From Amanita rubescens (taxonomy: Eukaryota; Basidiomycota; Agaricomycetes; Agaricales; Amanitaceae): DNA of 26,559 nt. The stretch covers positions 1 to 26,559 of the forward strand of contig WION01000637.1 in assembly GCA_015039365.1 (NCBI GenBank), in the 5' to 3' direction. The translations under genes and the position numbers were made by a program. The first letter of the stretch is position 1, and the number at the start of each line of letters is the position of its first letter. Positions 16,684-26,559 of this stretch are shown one piece after another. Under the pieces are notes generated by a model. It saw nothing but the letters and a program-made list of their open reading frames with translations. It was not told the DNA's origin and ran no database searches.

Positions 16684-19600
16684 ATAATGCATTTGGGACT
16701 TCTGCTGACCATCGTTTTGACTGGAATACAGACTCGGGGGCCACTTCTCATATGACCCCACATAGACATTGGTTCAAAACCTACACCAAAATGCGAAAAG
16801 AGGTTAGGTTGGCAGATCATACTGTGATATATACAGAGGGAGTTGGGTCTGTTGTATTTAAACCAGTTATAGATGGAAAACCAGCTAGAGAGGTTGAATT
16901 TGCTAGAGTGTTACATGTACCGGACTTACAGAATAATCTTTTCTCTGTCTTATACCTTACACAACATAGAGGGTTATGTACATATCTCAAAGTCTATAAT
17001 GAAATTTGAAAAAGATGGTCATATACCTTTTGTTGCCAAAGTGGGAGATGATAATGTTGGTTATCTTGCTGGTGAGACCATTGTAGACCAAGAGTATGTT
17101 AAATCGGCTGTTGCATCGTCCACTCTGCCTCTGGACTTGACTTTGTGGCATAGGAGGCTAGCACACCATGGGTATGAGAGTGTCAAGAGTATGGTTCGTG
17201 ACAGCATGGTTGAGGGACTTACCATGATGTCTAATGACAAGCCTGATCCGATCTGTGAGCCATGTCTGGCAGGGAAAATGCATGCCAATCCATTCCCTTC
17301 TTCGAAAAATCGGTCAACAAAGCTATTGCAGCTTGTACACACTGATGTACACAAAGTGGGTGCTACTATACATTCTGGCTATCAATATTGGGTTACATTC
17401 ATTGATGACTATTCTCGACTTCGTATTGTACTCCCTATAAAGACGAAAGACATGGTGTTTGATGCATTTAAACAATTCAAAGCTTATGCTGAGAATCAAA
17501 CTGGTCATAAAATTAAAACATTGAGGGATGATAAGGGGGAGTACATGTCAAACGCATTTTTGCGATTTACAGATGAATGTGGGATTGCCAGGCAACACAC
17601 AGTGCGAAATAGGCCACAGCAGAATGGTGTAGCAGAGCGTGCAAATAGGACCTTGTCAGAAAGGATCACGGCTATGTTAGAAGAGTCTGGTTTGTCTAAC
17701 AAATTTTGGGGAGAGTGTTTGGCAGCACTCGTTCATGTTTGGAACAGATGTCCAACATCTGCAGTTGCTAAGAAAACCCCATTTGAGTTATGGCATGGCA
17801 AGAAGCCTGATGTTAGTCATCTAAGGATTTGGGGGTGCACTGCTTATGTGCATGTGCAAAAGGATAAACGTATTGCTCTTGGATCACATATGGAAAAGTG
17901 CATATTCATTGGGTATCCTGATGGTTATAAGGGTTGGAAATTCTACAATCCTATTACAAAGAAAACAATCATTTCGGAAAGAGCAGAGTTTGATGAACGT
18001 TACATGCTTGGCTCACACTCTGTTCAACAACCTCAGGAAACTAGAAATGAAATGAATGACACACATACAGAGCAACGTTACATTCCAATACCAGCTATAC
18101 AGGTGGAAGCTGATGATGATGATGATGACAGCATACAGGTGCCATTGCCGGAGCGACAGGAGCAGCAGCAGGAGGAGGAAGAGCAGCCACAGGAGGAACG
18201 AGATGTGCAACCAGAGGCTGAAGCTGAAGCTGAACAGGAAGAAAGGCCAGTTACTCCACCACCACGACCAGTACCAGTTGAGCCAGAGGTCCCATTAGCA
18301 CAGAGACGTGAAAGACGAAATGTGCAACCTCCTGGTGAATGGTGGAAGGTGAAACCTCGTGTCTTGAGGTATAATGATGATGATGAGGGGGAAGAAGATG
18401 CTGAATGTGTTCATACATCATCATTAACTGGAAATGAACCTAACAGCTATGCTGAAGCGATGGCTGGCCCAGATGCACAGAGGTGGCATGAGGCTGCTTT
18501 GGAGGAACTAAATGCACAATTGAACAATGGGACATGGGTGTTGGAAAAGCTGCCTCCTGGAAAGAAAGCAATTGGTTCCAAATGGGTGTTTCGCATAAAA
18601 AGGAATGCAGATGGCACTGTAGAGTGATTCAAAGCCAGGATTGTTGCTAAAGGTTACAATCAACGACCTGGATTTGATTACATGGAAATATTTGCCCCAA
18701 CTATGCGTCAGGCCACTATTCGCCTTATCCTAGCTACTGGCAGCAATAGATGACTTGCATTTGCGCTCTGTAGACATCTCTCATGCATTTATTAATGGAG
18801 ATATTGATGCTGATGTCTACATGATGCAGCCAGAAGGATTTGAAGAACTTGGATCAAATTATGTGTGCAAATTAAACAAGTCTATCTATGGGTTAAAACA
18901 AGCTGCCAGGTTATGGAATGAGAAGTTGCATTCTGCCCTTCTTGACATGGGATTCAATAGAATCTGCTCAGATCCAGCTCTGTATATATATCAGAGAGAT
19001 GATGTCTGGATCACAATGCCAGTGTATGTGGATGATATTACACTTGCTTCCAACTCTCAGGCTGCCTTGGACAAGGTAGTCAGTGATTTGTCCAAGTCCT
19101 TCAACTTGAAGGACTTGGGAGAGACATCGTACTTGCTTGGAGTTGCTATTAGGAGGGATAGAGCGAACAGAAAGATCTATCTTTCACAAAAGCAGTACAT
19201 TATGGACATCTTGAAGCGATTTGGCATGGAGAATTGCAGTACAGTGGACACACCAATGAATCCTGGTTTGAAGCTTTTACAAGATCAGTGCCCTAAAAGC
19301 AATGAGGAGATGAAGGAAATGAAAGACATTCCTTATATCAATCAGTGCAGTGGGCTCAGTCATGTATTTGGCCATGATGACAAGACCAGATATTGCAGAA
19401 CCTGCAAGTGTTTTGGCTCGCTTTAACAATAATCCTGGAGTGGCACATTGGAAGGCAGTCAAACACTTGTTGAGATACTTAGCTGGGACACTGGAAATGG
19501 AATTGGAGCTTGGGCCTATCCTGATTGCAACGAACTCATCAGAGCATATGCTGATGCTGATCATGGTGGTAACAAAGACAATGGAAAGTCCACTACTGGA

Positions 19601-20002
19601 TATATCATCAAAGTGGGATCTGGAGCTGTCAATTGGAGTAGCAAGTTGCAACCTATTGTGGCACTCTCTACTACAGAAGCTGAATATGTCGCAGCATGTG
19701 CTGCTGGGAAGGAAATCAGGTGGATGCAGAAGTTGTTGGAAGAGATGGGATATATGGTGCCTAAGCCTACAAAGCTGTTCATGGACAATCAGTCAGCTAT
19801 CAGTGTAGCAAAGAACCCAGAACATCATGGGCGCATGAAGCATCTAGACTTGTGCTTCTACTGGCTTCAAGATAAAGTGGAGCAGGGATTTATTGAGCCT
19901 GTCTACTTGCAAACAGATCAAATGCCAGCCGACTTGTTAACAAAGGCATTGCCCAGAGTCAAAGTGATGTTTCTTTGAAAACTTATGGGTCTTGTGATAT
20001 GA
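16684..20002 (+). pseudogene. Copia polyprotein (PR-IN-RT-RNase H), 5'-truncated
   Basis: Gag is missing. Coding starts with DNAFGTSADHRFDWNTDSGA: the protease active-site DSG is at 16731-16739. A frameshift near 16975 leads to the integrase: HRRLAHHGYESV...CEPC zinc domain, catalytic VHTDVHKVG, RDDKGEYMS and QNGVAERANRTLSE (DDE). An acidic Gln/Glu/Pro linker (18110-18300) follows, then RT (SYAEAMAGPDAQRWHEA, KWVFRIKRNADGTVE). TGA 18625-18627 stands where the family has Arg. A frameshift near 18738 precedes VDISHAFINGDIDADVYM and the catalytic VYVDDITLAS (about 19021). Four extra bases (CAGT) near 19345 and a shift near 19500 precede RNase H (AYADADHGG, STTEAEY, MDNQSA, ADLLTKALP). TGA 19976-19978 again replaces Arg before the final KLMGL. 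It is broken at five or more points. Confidence 0.95.
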
Positions 20003-20080
20003 AGGCTAGTAGGATTAGGGGGAAGGTGAAGGATGGATAGGTTTGGGGGGAAGCTTAGATGAGTGGAGTGATGTATAATC

Positions 20081-20089
20081 AGGAGGAAG
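20081..20089 (+). other. Copia polypurine tract
   Basis: AGGAGGAAG directly precedes the TG of the LTR at 20090. This fixes the sense orientation of the whole 377 bp LTR family: it begins TGTTGAATATTG and ends CATTTTTAACA. Confidence 0.75.
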
Positions 20090-20466
20090 TGTTGAATATT
20101 GAGTGATTAAACATCAGATATCGCTCAAATGCTTTATATTTAGTGTTACAATACTATATTCTTTATTTTGTGTATAATGAGCTAGTTTATAGGTGTAGCG
20201 GTTGTGTCTGTGGACAAAACGCGATATAGTGGACACCTAAACTCACGCCTGATGGGATAGGTAGTAAATAGAACCAAACAGGCCAGGTTTCCTTACATGT
20301 AGGGAACTACAGTACCTACACTTGGATATAGACTTAATATCACTGCTATCAATTGTTATAGACCGCATTTGTGAACGTCTAAAGCGTGTATTGAGTCTAT
20401 CAGAGGGCTAGACAACTACTACAACATTTGTAGTCAGTTGCAACAACACTTGGCGCATTTTTAACA
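20090..20466 (+). repeat. Copia 3' LTR (377 bp)
   Basis: Begins TGTTGAATATTGAG immediately after the polypurine tract and ends CATTTTTAACA. It is in the same orientation as the pol gene. A/T-rich promoter-like TTTATATTTAG and GTATAATG blocks lie in the first 100 bp. Near the 3' end is a hairpin, ACTACAA-CAT-TTGTAGT, kept in most copies of the family. Confidence 0.9.
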
Positions 20467-23028
20467 GGTTTGGACCTCCCATTGGTCCTGGATGCACTTA
20501 GCTGGGGTGATGAAGAGTGCATCTCAAATGGAAAAATTAGGTATGCAAGAACTACGCTGCTTGGTAGTCTGCAATTGCCAATGATATTGAAGAGATGGCA
20601 TAATCCACCTGATGATAAGCACGAATAAGGGACAAAGAGCAGCTGGTGCTCATGATACTTTGGAGAGTTTTGCTATACAGAATGTGTTTCAAAGAAAATA
20701 ATGTTGAATATTGAGTGATTAGACATCAGATATCGCTCAAATCCTTTATATTTAGTGTTACTATACTATATTCTTTATTTTGTGTATAATGAGTTAGTTT
20801 ATAGGTGTAGCGGTTGTGTCTGTGGACAAAATGCGATATAGTGGACACCTAAACTCAAGCCTGATGGGATAGGTAGTAAATAGAACCAAACAGGCTATTA
20901 TAGACCGCATTTGTGAACGTCTAAAGCATGTATTGAGTCTATCAGAGGGCTAGACAACTACTACAACATTTGTAGTGAGTTGCAACTACACTTGGCGCAT
21001 TTTTAACAGTACATGTGTGTGTGGAAAGGTTATGAGGTTGCCTGACTTTTGAGTAGTACATTCTGAATATAATGGCCCAGCAGTGTCAATACAGCCAACA
21101 GGTAGTGATTGCAGAAGCTTTGGGCTGTTTATCTAAAGGCTTGTGGGATGTCAGCAAGGGCATTTGATACATGCTATTGGAGTCTCTATGAGTCATTGAT
21201 GGGTGTTAGATGCTTATGGAAAACTCTCTAAGGATGCTATGAGTAAAGTCCAAGATGTTGTGAAGGAGTATCCATGGAGCATTTCTCATGATAATGTCAA
21301 TCTACCTATGTGTGTGTTTTCACAACAACTACATAATCAAAGCCATTTCATTAGTGGAACTGCTGGAACAATGTGGCAGCTTCCAGTACATGCAAATTTA
21401 CCTGATGGTGCAAGCCAGAGATTCAATCAATACACAGCTGAACACTCAGAGAGATTGTTTGATATTGGAAAAATGTTATATCAAGCTGTAGATGATCGCA
21501 TGGAAGCATGGTTTGCTTATCACATATGCTCCTTTTTGCTGAACAGTCCAAGCTGGCTTTTTCAATGGCTACAAGTATAAAGATAGTCTTTCACTTGCTG
21601 AGCCTCCACCTACACATCAACTGGCAAATGGAGCAGACAATGTGGTGAAGCAACACATTCTTGGAACATGCACATTGAATGGAGGAAGCTAGCTATGATG
21701 GTACTATGAAAGTTATGGAAGAGTTTCTCCACCAATTAGGCCTTGGCTCACTTGAGAATATGAAAAAGATTGGGGAAGAGGTTTTTATTCCTTGGCTTAG
21801 TGATCAATTGACTGTTGATTGACTGAGAGGGATGTGGAACTATCACCATGCAGATCATAATTCATTTCACAGATTGGATTTTATGTTGCCTGCATTTGGC
21901 TGGTTCCATGATTATGACATTTGTGAACTCTTTGCATAAACAATATCTTATGACTTCATCAACAATTGGTAGTCTTAGGCAAGCTTTTGATGTGCTCCAT
22001 CACAAAGGTTTAGTTGTACAATCCACAAAGGGTCCATTTTGGCATAACCTTGATGAAGCAATACATCACATTGCTGAAGCACATTTTCATGCATGTTGGC
22101 TGGAAGTTGGTAATGTGACTGATCTCAAAGATTTGAAGCAAAAGAACCCAGATGAATTGAAGGCAATGTCCATGATAATATTGGAAACACATGCCTCACA
22201 AAGGGCACTAGTTGACATGCAGGACTCTAGGACTACTGCAGAACAAGATCTTGTGCAAATTCAGTGGACTCTGTGGAACAAAGATGTTCTACCATATATT
22301 GAGCTTCGTCATGCAGTCAGGGCTGGTGATATTGGGTGCATGGAGGATCTCCTCCCACTTATGGCCTTTCGATTCTCTGGAGGTGGAAACACTAATTACT
22401 TGACTGAAATACTGGAGCTGTTCCAGGGATTAAATCAAGAATGGCCACAAGAAATATGGTTAGTGAAATTAGCTTCACATAATGGAATTAATTTCATGTG
22501 ATTGCAATGATCATATGAGAAAATGGTGTTGGGTGATGAGTCGCACAGGGGAACCAAGAAGTTCTTTACCATATGACCTTGCCCAAAAACATAACATAGC
22601 TGATATAAAGGTCCATTATCACTCTATGGGGCCAGGTGCATCAATGGATTATCTCAAGAAAATATCTCCAGTCATTCCCACTCTGCAATGTATACAAACA
22701 ATGTCATATGGAGAAAGAATTTGGGGCACACAAAAGAGGGAGTCATCACTCTGCACCAGAAAAAGAAGCAAATGTTATCCTTCTTACATCTCAATATGTT
22801 AAATCAGCTCTCCATGTGTATAAACCAGGTCGCAGATTATCAAATGCCAAGGCAGGAGTGGTAAATATTGTAGATAATGGTTCAAAGGGCTTGGAAGGTG
22901 TTGTAAAGGACTGGTTCAAGCGGTGCTCATTGAAGCATTCAGCAAAGGAGATCTGGATTAGCAGTGAAGAGAATGATGAGGAGAACCAAGAGAATGATCA
23001 AGCCATACAGGATGAAATGGAAATTTAG
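20467..23028 (+). pseudogene. DUF6589-like protein, interrupted by an LTR
   Basis: The order of segments fits the large Agaricomycete DUF6589 family: WGDEECISNGKIRYARTTLL and LPMILKRWHNPPD (20490-20620), then beyond the LTR at 20702-21008 VLDAYGKLSKDAMSKVQDVV, YPWSISHDNVNLPM and FISGTAGTMWQLPV (21200-21390), FIPWLSDQLTVD (21780-21820), the HHADHNSFHRLDFMLPAFGW stretch (about 21850) and VNSLHKQYLMTSSTIGSLRQ. KGPFWHNLDEAIHHIAEAHF, DVLPYIELRHAV, MEDLLPLMAFRFSGGGNTNY, MGPGASMDYLKKISP and ALHVYKPGRRLSNAK follow, to an acidic C-terminus ending TAG at 23026. Many frameshifts and stops occur. The family has no assigned biochemical function; its copy number suggests association with mobile DNA. Confidence 0.7.
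20702..21008 (+). repeat. Copia-family LTR, internally deleted (307 bp)
   Basis: Sense-oriented copy beginning TGTTGAATATTG and ending CATTTTTAACA. After ACCAAACAGGC it jumps to TATTATAGACCGC, losing about 70 bp. The flanks AATAA and GTACA do not match. It lies in the DUF6589-like gene, only 235 bp downstream of the Copia 3' LTR in the same orientation. Confidence 0.85.
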
Positions 23029-23320
23029 TTGGTCATGTGGGAATACAATTTGTGGCAATGGACTCACATTATGCATACCAACAGGCCTCTGTCTACTTTT
23101 CCTCTTTGACCCATTCCAATTTCCTTGGACTGAGTATCAATTCCTTAGCCCTCTTTGTTCCAAAAAAGCCATTCATGTTTCCTCTTGGTCTCTTATGCTT
23201 TCTTTTGGTCTCAGCTTTATGTCAACAGCTTTATGTCAAATTTATTCACCCTATGAGAAACAGAGTTAAGTTACAGTCTTCATTCTAAGTCTCAACTTGT
23301 AGGCAGACTTGACCAATCAT
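23029..23320. other. intergenic gap between convergent pseudogenes
   Basis: Sequence between the stop of the DUF6589-like gene (plus) and the end of the RecQ-like gene (minus). No coding or repeat structure is evident; it is probably the two 3' untranslated regions. Confidence 0.4.
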
Positions 23321-24302
23321 TACACACATTGAATTTGTATAAGAACTTGTATTCTACTACAACTGTAACAATGCAACTTGTTTATTGCCCCTGAGATTTG
23401 TGACTGAGAATACTGAGAAAAATACTGGTATTGATGATACAATGCTTGAGGTTGCAAGTGATACATGGCTTGAGGCTGTGACTGAGACACTGGATGCTGG
23501 GAATAATGATAACCTGAATGATAATAGTGGTATCCTGGTGGATCTTGAACAAGAGACTGAGAAAAGACAGTAGAAGGCAGGAGAGCAGGGAGAGCAAGCT
23601 GAGGCTGAGAGAAGACAGGAGGCTGAGACTGAGACTGAGAAAGAACAGGAGCAGGCATGAGATAGGTGAAGCAATGGAAACCACATGAGTTGTAAAAATA
23701 TGAGGGAAAGATGGTGAGTTCAAAACAGTTGAGTTGCCAAGCACAGTCAGTCCTCTGTGACTTGGCTTGAGAAGGACAAGGTGGTTTTGGCTGAGCCTGA
23801 CATATTAATAGCCTTGGCTTCAGCACATCAACGCTTGGCTTCCTCAGCCTCTCAAGCACATTGTTCTTCAGTTTCATGTTTCTTTGCTTCACTTTTCTCT
23901 TCAAGATCCTTGAAGTGGCCTGAATCATAATCAGCTAGACATCTTAAAAGATCCAGACATAAAAGATCCAGACCATGTTTCTGTGCATGTGGAGTACTCC
24001 AGCCCTTGTCAATAAGGTCTTGAACAGTAGCAATTGTTTGTTTTGAGGCAAGAGAGCTGAGGATGTTGTCAGGGACAAAAGAGACTGGTCCCCATGGACA
24101 CTGTAGATAATGAGTCTCCATGCACCAAGATTCAAGGAGTTGCATAGCACCTTTCCAGAACTTGCCACAATGCAGTTTTGGCCCTACAAAACTGCCAATG
24201 TGGGGAGAGCAAAGAATAGAGATTAAACACACCAGTAATGCCTGTTTCCAACTCCTCAACCTTGACAATGCCTGTAGCAGAGCGCTTTCTGCTGGTACTG
24301 AT

Positions 24303-24659
24303 TGTTAAAAATGCACCAAGTGTTGTTGCAACTGACTACAAATGTTGTAGTAGTTGTCTAGCCCTCTGATAGACTCAATACATGCGTTAGACATTCACAA
24401 ATGCGGTCTATAACAGTTGATAGCAGTAATATCAAGTCTATATCCAAGTGTAGGTACTGTAGTTCCCTACATGTAAGGAAACCTGGCCTGTTTGGTTCTA
24501 TTTACTACCTATCCCATCACTAAATCACGTTTTGTCCACAGACACAACCGCTACACCTATAAACTAGCTCATTATACACAAAATAAAGAATATAGTATTG
24601 TAACACTAAATATAAAGGATTTGAGCAATATCTGATGTTTAATCACTCAATATTCAACA
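24303..24659 (-). repeat. solo LTR of the Copia family, copy 4 (357 bp)
   Basis: Starts TGTTAAAAATGCACC and ends ATTCAACA. Perfect 5 bp duplication CTGAT (24298-24302 and 24660-24664). About 25 bp are deleted after CTATCCCATC. It inserted into the RecQ-like gene. Confidence 0.95.
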
Positions 24660-25150
24660 CTGATACCAATAACAGGAGCATCACCATCAATTGGTTCTCC
24701 TTGACCTCATTTGCCAATTGCAGTTGAATGAGATCATGGGAAATTCCCAGATAATGAAGGCAATTGTCACAACAATCACCAGTCGGTTCTGGGAAACTTG
24801 AAATCAATATAAAACATTGGGAATAGAACTCACCTTTACAAGATACACCATCATTGAAATACAGAGACAATACCTCTCACCTACACTCCAGGCCCTCAGT
24901 CCAAGAACAAAAGTGTTCCTCTACATCCTTCCAATATTTGATATCCTCATCATCATCATTGTCCTTGCCTTTCTTACCATCATTTCAGGGCTTACATAAC
25001 AACCTGAAAAACTGTTGATTGAACAAGGAGAATTGCTCGAGCCTGCACATTAGGGCTTTGCCCAGCTTGTCCAGCTCGTTGCATCCAAATTGAGAGTGAG
25101 GATGGGATGAGGAACTGGACAACCTGCTCAATGTGTGGCATGTCACAGCC

Positions 25151-25197
25151 CTGATAGCGCCATTAAAACAAAAAGAAAAAAAAACATTTGAACTCAC
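25151..25197 (-). other. spliceosomal intron in the RecQ-like gene (47 nt)
   Basis: On the minus strand, ATG/GTGAGTT donor and GCTATCAG acceptor join TTEAAGM to GCDMPHIEQ, exactly the conserved motif V sequence. Confidence 0.75.
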
Positions 25198-25934
25198 CAT
25201 GCCAGCAGCTTCTGTCGTTAACAGGATCTTAATTTTACTTTTTGAAAATCTCGTAGAACAATCTTCTTCAAGTTTGTACTTCATCGAGAGCTATAGGCTG
25301 CAATTTGGGAGTGAAGATGTTCAGGAATACAGTCCTGAAACCATTTGAGAGCATGAAGTGAGAGCTTGATGTTGTCAAAGAAGATGAGTGTCTGATGGAA
25401 TGGTAAAACATTCCCATCCTTGTCTAAGGTAATAATGAAAGAGAGCGAATCAAGGTCACTCTTGGAAGCAGTCATCTGGCAGATAAACCATGTAATGTTT
25501 GGGTGGTCAGTTCCCTGGTTTATGTGGAATATGAATTCTGAGTCCATAAGAAGTGTCTTCTGGACTTGTGCAAGGATGACAAGGGGCAGTGCTGCCGATG
25601 TCGCCAGAATTTGGAACCCCAAATTGAGAATACAACTTCCGAAATTTGTTGCCCCACTGAGAAATACAATGAGCTTCATCAATTATGAGTGCAAGAATTT
25701 GTTTTGTGAATGTGATTGAGTTGAGTAGCAAGTGAAATTGGAGATGTTCAAGACACATCTCCAGCAATGTGATAATAACGTTATAATGGTGCATTTCAAG
25801 TTTCTAGGATCATAGAAATCAGAGATGGTTGAATAGCCATGAAAATGCAAAATCACCTTGTGAATTTCCTTGTTATACATGTCCCCATTCACAGCTACAG
25901 CCCTTAATCCCATCCTAGAGAATCTAAGAGCTTT

Positions 25935-25985
25935 CTAGACCATTAGCGATGCTTTGAAGCACCTACAAGTAATAAAGAAACTCAC
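25935..25985 (-). other. spliceosomal intron in the RecQ-like gene (51 nt)
   Basis: Minus-strand GTGAGTTTC donor and GGTCTAG acceptor. The downstream exon starts KALRFSRMGLRAVAVNG. The upstream exon is cut short by the LTR at 26007. Confidence 0.5.
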
Positions 25986-26006
25986 CGATCCTCAAGGGTG
26001 ATAAAA

Positions 26007-26388
26007 TGTTAAAAATGCACCAAGTGTTGTTGCAACTCACTACAAATGTTGTAGTAGTTGTCTAGCCCTCTGATATAGACTTAATACATGCTTTAGACAT
26101 TCACAAATGCGGTCTATAATAGTTGATAGCAGTTATATCAAGTCTATATCCAAGTGTAGGTACTGTAGTTCCCTACATGTAAGGAAACCTGGCCTGTTTG
26201 GTTCTATTTACTACCTATCCATCAGGCGTGAGTTTAGGTGTCCACTATATCGCATTTTGTCAACAGATACAACTGCTACACCTATAAAATAACTTATTAT
26301 ACACAAAAAAAACAAAGAATATAGTATTGTAACACTAAATATAAAGCATTTGAGTGATATCTGATGTTTAATCACTCAATATTCAACA
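26007..26388 (-). repeat. Copia-family LTR, copy 5 (382 bp)
   Basis: Starts TGTTAAAAATGCACC and ends ATTCAACA. The flanks TAAAA and GTTTG do not match, and the sequence beyond 26389 does not look like the upstream part of the RecQ-like gene, so this LTR may mark a recombination border or one end of a longer element. Confidence 0.9.
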
Positions 26389-26559
26389 GTTTGTTGTAAT
26401 GGTTATTGTCTGAGGTATCAGTAAAGGGATGAGGTTAGGTGGGTGAAAACTAGGGTAAGGATGGGCTCACACCCACTTTCATGTCTGTGCAGTGAGGGAC
26501 AGTGACATTGAGGTTAGGTGCAAAGGAATGTGAATGGGATCTACTTGCAGTGGTATTAC
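26389..26559. other. unassigned end of window
   Basis: It contains repeated GAGGTTAGGTG motifs (about 26431 and 26510). No coding region or primer-binding site for the neighbouring LTR was recognised. Confidence 0.3.

Larger units (their letters stand above)
16509..20466 (+). mobile_element. rearranged Copia retrotransposon with LTR ends in inverted orientation
   Basis: It comprises an inverted LTR fragment (16509-16683), pol without gag (16684-20002), the polypurine tract and a normal 3' LTR (20090-20466). The left flank is Helitron sequence and the right flank is a DUF6589-like gene, with no target duplication, so the present borders are not those of a simple integration. Confidence 0.85.
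23321..26000 (-). pseudogene. RecQ-like DNA helicase, interrupted by a solo LTR
   Basis: Minus strand, in order: KALRFSRMGLRAVAVNGDMY (about 25930-25870), EMCLEHLQFHLLLNS and the motif II box LALIIDEAHCISQWGNKFRK (about 25700), LATSAALPLVILAQVQ, DHPNITWFICQMTA, LIFFDNIKLSLHALKWF and IPEHLHSQIAAYSSR. Then KIKILLTTEAAGM, a 47 nt intron, GCDMPHIEQVVQFLIPSSLS and motif VI as QRAGQAGQ, followed by PTGDCCDNC, the zinc-binding signature after RecQ cores. Beyond the LTR (24303-24659) come HYLQCPWGPVSFVPDNILSS and KHGLDLLCLDLLRCLADYDS, then a Gln/Ser/Tyr-rich tail. RecQ enzymes unwind DNA 3'-5' with ATP. The N-terminal Walker A part is absent, motif VI has lost two arginines (normally QRxGRxGR), and frameshifts and stops are present. 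Confidence 0.85.

Noticed and set aside
18013..18210. Leu-rich minus-strand frame and Met/Arg-rich plus frame
   Set aside because: Shadows of the acidic Gln/Glu linker of the Copia polyprotein.
7190..19350. Two 4-base insertions (TTTG near 7192, CAGT near 19345) as transposon footprints
   Set aside because: hAT footprints are near 8 bp and each insertion is explained by local slippage on neighbouring identical bases.
23357..23744. Ser/Leu-rich minus-strand frames resembling a membrane protein
   Set aside because: Alternative frames of the CTGAGA-type simple sequence encoding the Gln/Ser-rich tail of the RecQ-like gene.
26389..26559. Repeated GAGGTTAGGTG as telomere-like sequence
   Set aside because: Only two spaced copies; fungal telomere repeats are TTAGGG arrays in tandem.

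Overview
The window looks like a transposon graveyard from a filamentous basidiomycete, probably an Agaricomycete. Three things point there: short GT-AG introns of about 47-63 nt that restore reading frames, repeat families typical of those genomes (DUF6589-type proteins, RecQ-like helicase copies, chromodomain Gypsy, Copia, Helitron, hAT), and no sign of bacterial operons. No intact host gene, rRNA or tRNA was recognised. Almost every coding stretch carries frameshifts or stops. Family names come from motif recognition by eye, not from database searches.

Layout. 1-245: a promoter/LTR-like stretch with two TGACTCA sites and a TATA box. 246-2988: the 3' part of a Gypsy element, namely the chromodomain end of pol, a decayed extra ORF of about 2.1 kb, a polypurine tract, and a 430 bp 3' LTR. 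3054-4162: a non-autonomous hAT-like element with a perfect 8 bp target duplication. 4163-5790: AT-rich tandem repeats and nothing coding. 5790-8080: a broken multi-exon gene of an unrecognised family, ended by a solo LTR. 8560-9430: a possible unrecognised minus-strand gene. 9907-13965: a protein resembling the N-terminal ORF of a LINE, split first by a solo LTR and then by a 2.64 kb hAT element that itself carries a zinc-finger/PHD-like gene and another solo LTR. 14280-15570: low-complexity and unrecognised minus-strand sequence. 15620-16508: a Helitron Rep/helicase fragment. 16509-20466: a 5'-truncated Copia element whose left end is an inverted piece of its own LTR. 20467-23028: a DUF6589-like pseudogene with an LTR in it. 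23321-26000: a RecQ-like helicase pseudogene on the minus strand, split by a solo LTR. 26007-26388: a further LTR.

One LTR family of about 377 bp (TGTTGAATATTG...CATTTTTAACA in sense orientation) occurs eight times and ties the window together. Most copies sit inside older repeats, and four have recognisable 5 bp target duplications, one of these with a mismatch. The nesting gives a relative chronology: LINE-like ORF, unknown gene, RecQ, DUF6589 and Helitron are oldest, then the hAT insertion, then the Copia LTR wave. The most interesting structures are the hAT-borne zinc-finger gene, the inverted-LTR Copia, and the extra ORF between pol and the LTR of the Gypsy element.
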